A stretch of DNA of 51,934 nt from assembly GCA_028689615.1 (NCBI GenBank), contig JAQVCV010000011.1, forward strand, positions 38,176 through 90,109, in the 5' to 3' direction. The DNA is from Bacteroidales bacterium (GTDB taxonomy: Bacteria; Bacteroidota; Bacteroidia; Bacteroidales; TTA-H9). Numbering within the stretch: the stretch's first letter is position 1; each line of letters starts with the position of its first letter. Positions 48,765 to 51,934 of the stretch are shown here, piece by piece. The position numbers and the translations under genes were made by a program. The notes under the pieces are model-generated. The model was not told where the DNA came from. It searched no databases and was given only the letters and a program-made list of their open reading frames with translations.

Positions 48765-50024
48765 TTATTCGTATCTCAAAGCTTCAATAGGGTCAAGATT
48801 TGCTGCTTTTCTTGCTGGAAGTATTCCTGAAATTAGCGCCACCGCGAAGCACAGAGTTACTCCCAGGATAATCCAGGCCCAAGGGATGATAAAACTGCTT
48901 CCTATGAGATAGGAGACTACATTGCCAATGGCTATCCCCATCACGATACCCAGAACTCCGCCAATTTGGGCAATCACAACTGCCTCTGCCAAAAACTGGT
49001 TGCGGATGGTTCGTTTGGTAGCCCCGATAGCTTTTCTGATACCAATTTCTCGGGTTCGCTCAGTAACAGATACCAGCATAATGTTCATCAACCCGATAGC
49101 AGCTCCAACAAGGGTTATTAAACCAATAAAGGTGGCTGCAATGGAAATCATTCGTGTGTTTTGAATCATCATTTCAACAAAAGTATCAGAACGAATGATG
49201 GAGAAATTGTCTGCTTCACCTAAAGGAACTTTCCTGATAGTGCGAAAGATACCGGTTGCTTCACCAATAGCTGCGCTCATCGAGGTAGTCTGTGAGGTCA
49301 TCACGTTGATGGCATACGACTGATTTGGTCCGGCAAATACCTGTCTCACATTCATCAAGGGCAATATGATGGTTCGATCGTTGGAAAAGCCGATGCTGCT
49401 TCCCTTGGATTCAAGAACGCCAATTACAATATAACGGCTTGATCCAACGCCAATTACTTTGCCTATCGGATCGGTATATTCGCCAAACAATTCATCGGCA
49501 ACCGCCTGGCCCAAAATAGCTACGTGGTTTCCATAGAAGGCTTCGGATGCTGTAAAATTGCGTCCTTTTCCAATGATTTCGCCCGAAGTAGCAAGGTAGT
49601 TTTCATCGGCTCCCCAAACGCGGTTGTTAGGATGGGTTTTTTTCCCTTCAAAACGTGCAATGGCCGACCCACTGGCAAAAGTAGAAATGGAGGTGACAGA
49701 AGGAAATTTGAACTTTTCGCGAAATTGGAGGGCTTCTTCAAAAGTGATTTTTTTTAGAAAATCACTCCTGTGCCGCTCACCGCCCATCCTCATTACCATA
49801 TTTCTGATAGTGAAGGTGTTGGTGCCCATGCGGGTGAAGTTCTCAACAAAGAAAAAACGTACCGCATCTATCGAAGTAAGAATTCCAACCAAGGCCATGA
49901 TTCCGAAAGCAATTATCATGACGGTGAGCACTGTGCGCAACAGATGGCTGCGGATGCTGTTTAAGGCTATTTTAATGTTCTCGGCAGCAACCGGGTTGAT
50001 CATTTTTATGAGTAGAGTTTTCAT
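48765..50024 (-). CDS. MacB-family ABC permease
   Basis: This 419-residue permease has an N-terminal helix (about 28-50), a large periplasmic MacB core (about 60-290) and three helices of the FtsX domain (about 295-320, 340-370, 380-405). [35 protein letters not shown] lies in the final part, and the C-terminus is [18 protein letters not shown]. MacB-type permeases transmit ATP hydrolysis to periplasmic partners for export of peptides, lipids or lipoproteins. The ATPase partner is not encoded nearby. It overlaps the upstream upp gene by 4 bp, so the two are translationally coupled. It converges on the activator gene with a 3-bp gap. Confidence 0.92.
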   Translation of the reverse strand: MKTLLIKMINPVAAENIKIALNSIRSHLLRTVLTVMIIAFGIMALVGILTSIDAVRFFFVENFTRMGTNTFTIRNMVMRMGGERHRSDFLKKITFEEALQFREKFKFPSVTSISTFASGSAIARFEGKKTHPNNRVWGADENYLATSGEIIGKGRNFTASEAFYGNHVAILGQAVADELFGEYTDPIGKVIGVGSSRYIVIGVLESKGSSIGFSNDRTIILPLMNVRQVFAGPNQSYAINVMTSQTTSMSAAIGEATGIFRTIRKVPLGEADNFSIIRSDTFVEMMIQNTRMISIAATFIGLITLVGAAIGLMNIMLVSVTERTREIGIRKAIGATKRTIRNQFLAEAVVIAQIGGVLGIVMGIAIGNVVSYLIGSSFIIPWAWIILGVTLCFAVALISGILPARKAANLDPIEALRYE

Positions 50025-50686
50025 GCTGTGTGTGAATCGTTTTTACATCCAAATGCCAAGTCACCTGCGTCGCCTAACCCGGGAACAATATAGGATTGGG
50101 CAGTAAGCTCATCGTCGATAGCTCCAACCCATAGGGTATAGTCTTCTGCCGGGATTTTCTTTTTCAGGTATTCAACCCCTTCAATACTCGCTATAATGCT
50201 GACAATGTGGGTGTGCCTGGGTTTGCCAAACTGTAGCAATTCTTTGTACGACAGAGCCATTGAGGCTCCAGTGGCAAGCATCGGATCGTTTAATATCAAA
50301 ACCTTGTCGTCGAGCAATGGGCTGGAGGTATATTCTACTTGAATCTTGAATTCTTCGTTTTTGTCATATTTCCTGTAAGCCGATATGAATGCATTGCCTG
50401 CTTTATCAAAAATTCGAAGCATTCCTTGGTGCATGGGTAGCCCCGCCCTTAAAATTGAGGCGATTACAACCTGATCAGTAAGCATGGGAATTTCGGCTAC
50501 CCCGAGGCTGGTTACAACTTCTTTCGGAGTGTAGGTCAGCCTTTTGCTTATTTCGTATGCGAATATTGCAGAGATGCGTTCAATATTCTCCCTGAAACGC
50601 ATCGAGTCCTTTTGAATTTGTTCGTCGCGGATTTCAGCGATGAACTGGTTGAAGATGGAATTGTGATTGCCCAGGTTATAAATCAT
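50021..50686 (-). CDS. upp: Uracil phosphoribosyltransferase
   Basis: This 221-residue enzyme makes UMP from uracil and PRPP in pyrimidine salvage. Characteristic elements are ILRAGLPM at 78-85 and the PRPP-binding loop [10 protein letters not shown] at 133-142. The uracil-binding C-terminus is [11 protein letters not shown], though Leu replaces the Arg found in many members of the family (GDAGDR.FG). The length is normal. The 4-bp overlap with the MacB-type permease gene downstream and 22-bp spacing to the acyltransferase upstream suggest one transcript with purD, so nucleotide synthesis genes are grouped. Confidence 0.93.
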   Translation of the reverse strand: MIYNLGNHNSIFNQFIAEIRDEQIQKDSMRFRENIERISAIFAYEISKRLTYTPKEVVTSLGVAEIPMLTDQVVIASILRAGLPMHQGMLRIFDKAGNAFISAYRKYDKNEEFKIQVEYTSSPLLDDKVLILNDPMLATGASMALSYKELLQFGKPRHTHIVSIIASIEGVEYLKKKIPAEDYTLWVGAIDDELTAQSYIVPGLGDAGDLAFGCKNDSHTA

Positions 50687-50708
50687 GATGATTGTAATTT
50701 GATGGTTG

Positions 50709-51656
50709 CTAAAAAGAGATTATTTGACGCAATTTTTTTGCTGCATTTACAGTAATTTGAAGAGGATAAGGGAGCCTGTTGAAAACAATTCTTGGATAGG
50801 TTACTTCGCTGGCTCCGAATCCCTTGTAGAATCGGGCCAGATTGGGATCGTTACTCCCTTCAAAGTCAAGCACAACAGGTTGATCTGAATGCTTTTGAAT
50901 AACATGATCGATTAAAGAAAACATGGCACCGCTTTTTTTCTCCTCATCGTTTATAGCCGAGAAAAGGAAAACGAGCCTGTTGCGGTATTTTAAGAAAAAG
51001 GCTCCTGCGAGAAGGTTGTTGTTTTGGTAACATGCTATGGTGAAAGCGTTTCTGTGGTAGATGGCACGGTGCATGAGTGATACAAGCCTCAGGTAATGGC
51101 CCTCGGTAATGTGGTTGAGCATTGCTCCTCTGTTGTTTTTGAAGAGAGTAACCAACTCCTCGGGAGAAAGACTTTCGTTGATAACCAAATTGTTTTTGCT
51201 TCCCCGACGAATGTTTCGTCGTGTGTTCTCCGAAAAATTGTTTTTAAGAGCATAATAAGGTCTGATCAGATCCAACTCATGGTTAAGCAAAAATGTGCAA
51301 CTGAAACCACCTTCAGGTTCAACTTTGTTGTGGCTGTTAAGGTTAAGTTCCCCGTATCTGTATTTCGAAGGAATGGCATTTAGGAATCGAGAGGTTTCGG
51401 AGGGTGAAATAAGTTTGATCGAGAATATGCCCAGTTGTTGCGTAAAAAAGGGTTGAAAAAGGTACGAGATCCGTGCTTTTCTGTTTCCAGGAAGTGGCAT
51501 CACGGCTTGATAATCTCCCTCGACAAGTGCTTCCCAACCATACGAAATTTCGTTGAGGTACCACGATAAGGCATACACCCGGCCATTGAATGCGCGATGG
51601 ATGCATTCGTCCCATTTTTTTTGGTTTATCTGATCGTATGTGAGGTGAGTTATCAA
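50709..51656 (-). CDS. GNAT/FemAB-fold acyltransferase-like protein
   Basis: This 315-residue protein has two GNAT-like halves. The first includes YALSWYLNEISYGWEALVEGDYQAVMPLP and LFQPFFTQQLGIFS. The second begins with NTRRNIRRGSK and has ITEGHYLRLVSLMHRAIYHRNAFTIACYQNNNLLAGAFFLKYRNRLVFLFSAIN and VLDFEGSNDPNLARFYKGFGA. The pattern matches the BioF2/FemAB-like acyltransferase families seen in Bacteroidota. The substrate is unknown, and transfer of an amino acid or fatty-acyl group to a small amine is possible. The gene starts 12 bp after the purD stop. Confidence 0.72.
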   Translation of the reverse strand: MITHLTYDQINQKKWDECIHRAFNGRVYALSWYLNEISYGWEALVEGDYQAVMPLPGNRKARISYLFQPFFTQQLGIFSIKLISPSETSRFLNAIPSKYRYGELNLNSHNKVEPEGGFSCTFLLNHELDLIRPYYALKNNFSENTRRNIRRGSKNNLVINESLSPEELVTLFKNNRGAMLNHITEGHYLRLVSLMHRAIYHRNAFTIACYQNNNLLAGAFFLKYRNRLVFLFSAINDEEKKSGAMFSLIDHVIQKHSDQPVVLDFEGSNDPNLARFYKGFGASEVTYPRIVFNRLPYPLQITVNAAKKLRQIISF

Positions 51657-51668
51657 TATAGCTTTGTT

Positions 51669-51934
51669 TTACAAATCTTTGCCGAGATCTTTTCTGTAAT
51701 ACATCCCCTCGAAATTCACTTTTGATGCGGTTTTGTAAGCTTCATTAAAAGCATCGTCAACTGATGTTCCATAAGAAGTTACGGCCATAACCCTCCCACC
51801 GCTGGTAACCAAGTTCCCATGGGCGTCAATGGCTGTGCCGGCATGAAACAACAAGTCATCGTCGTCGGTTTTAACAATGGATATCGGAAGGTTCTTTTCG
51901 AAGTCTCCGGGGTATCCTCCTGATACCAGCATCA
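51669..51934 (-). CDS. purD: Phosphoribosylamine-glycine ligase, 3' part
   Basis: Only the C-terminal 88 or so codons are in the window; the gene continues past the right edge. VSGGYPGDFEKN, VKTDDDDLLFHAGTAIDAHGNLVTSGGRVMAVTSYG and the closing NFEGMYYRKDLG match the C-terminal domain of PurD, the ATP-grasp enzyme of the second step of purine synthesis. It heads the purD-acyltransferase-upp-MacB gene string in the visible part. Confidence 0.9.
   Translation of the reverse strand, partial: MLVSGGYPGDFEKNLPISIVKTDDDDLLFHAGTAIDAHGNLVTSGGRVMAVTSYGTSVDDAFNEAYKTASKVNFEGMYYRKDLGKDL

Overview
The window reads as chromosomal DNA of a Bacteroidota bacterium, most likely of the Bacteroidales/Marinilabiliales side. 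Three things point there. It holds the type IX secretion (T9SS) core cluster in the porP-gldK-gldL-gldM-gldN order known from Porphyromonas, and it encodes secreted proteins with type A T9SS C-terminal sorting domains. Many genes are preceded by the Bacteroidetes-type promoter (-33 TTTG/TTG, -7 TAnnTTTG, about 19 bp apart). Shine-Dalgarno sequences are largely missing. GC content is moderate and coding density is high. No phage, insertion sequence, integrase, CRISPR array or intact RNA gene was seen. Gene names rest on family resemblance recognised by eye.

Layout. 1-223: three tandem 77-bp units on the minus strand, each with the 5' half of a tRNA-Asn-like sequence carrying a short palindrome in place of the anticodon-stem 5' strand. 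A minus-strand promoter lies just upstream and overlaps the divergent promoter of a PfkB-type sugar/adenosine kinase. 1.3-6.1 kb: SSAT-like acetyltransferase, glutamate dehydrogenase, MORN-type lipoprotein, LolC/E-type permease, DUF456 membrane protein. 6.1-11.4 kb: FMN-binding lipoprotein with flavodoxin, then a seven-helix membrane AraC regulator with a GT39 glycosyltransferase, divergent from a GH125 alpha-mannosidase. 11.5-16.4 kb: a lipoprotein plus LruC-domain protein, an HD phosphohydrolase and a CotH-kinase T9SS cargo.

16.7-20.7 kb: an acyl-CoA carboxylase operon (biotin carboxylase, DoxX membrane protein, biotin carrier, carboxyltransferase). 21.1-25.8 kb: six-PKD T9SS cargo, polyphosphate glucokinase, DUF4403 lipoprotein. 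25.9-27.8 kb: an ECF sigma factor translationally coupled to a protein that joins a cytoplasmic segment, one inner-membrane helix and a C-terminal beta-barrel. 28-32 kb: asnS, rpoN, a PAP2-like membrane protein and a small barrel. 32.7-35.9 kb: BamA/TamA-like barrel and tandem YitT paralogues. 36.3-42.6 kb: T9SS core with an unusually long GldL. 42.7-51.9 kb: recG, pheT, a receiver-less sigma-54 activator, a MacB-type permease, upp, an acyltransferase and the 3' end of purD.

How it fits together. The T9SS core would export the two sorting-domain proteins encoded at 14.7 and 23.3 kb. RpoN and a bacterial enhancer-binding protein are both present, and a near-consensus sigma-54 site lies in front of the lipoprotein/LruC pair. 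The least explained items are the tRNA-half array, the sigma-factor/inner-membrane/barrel pair, the DoxX gene inside the carboxylase operon and the extended GldL.
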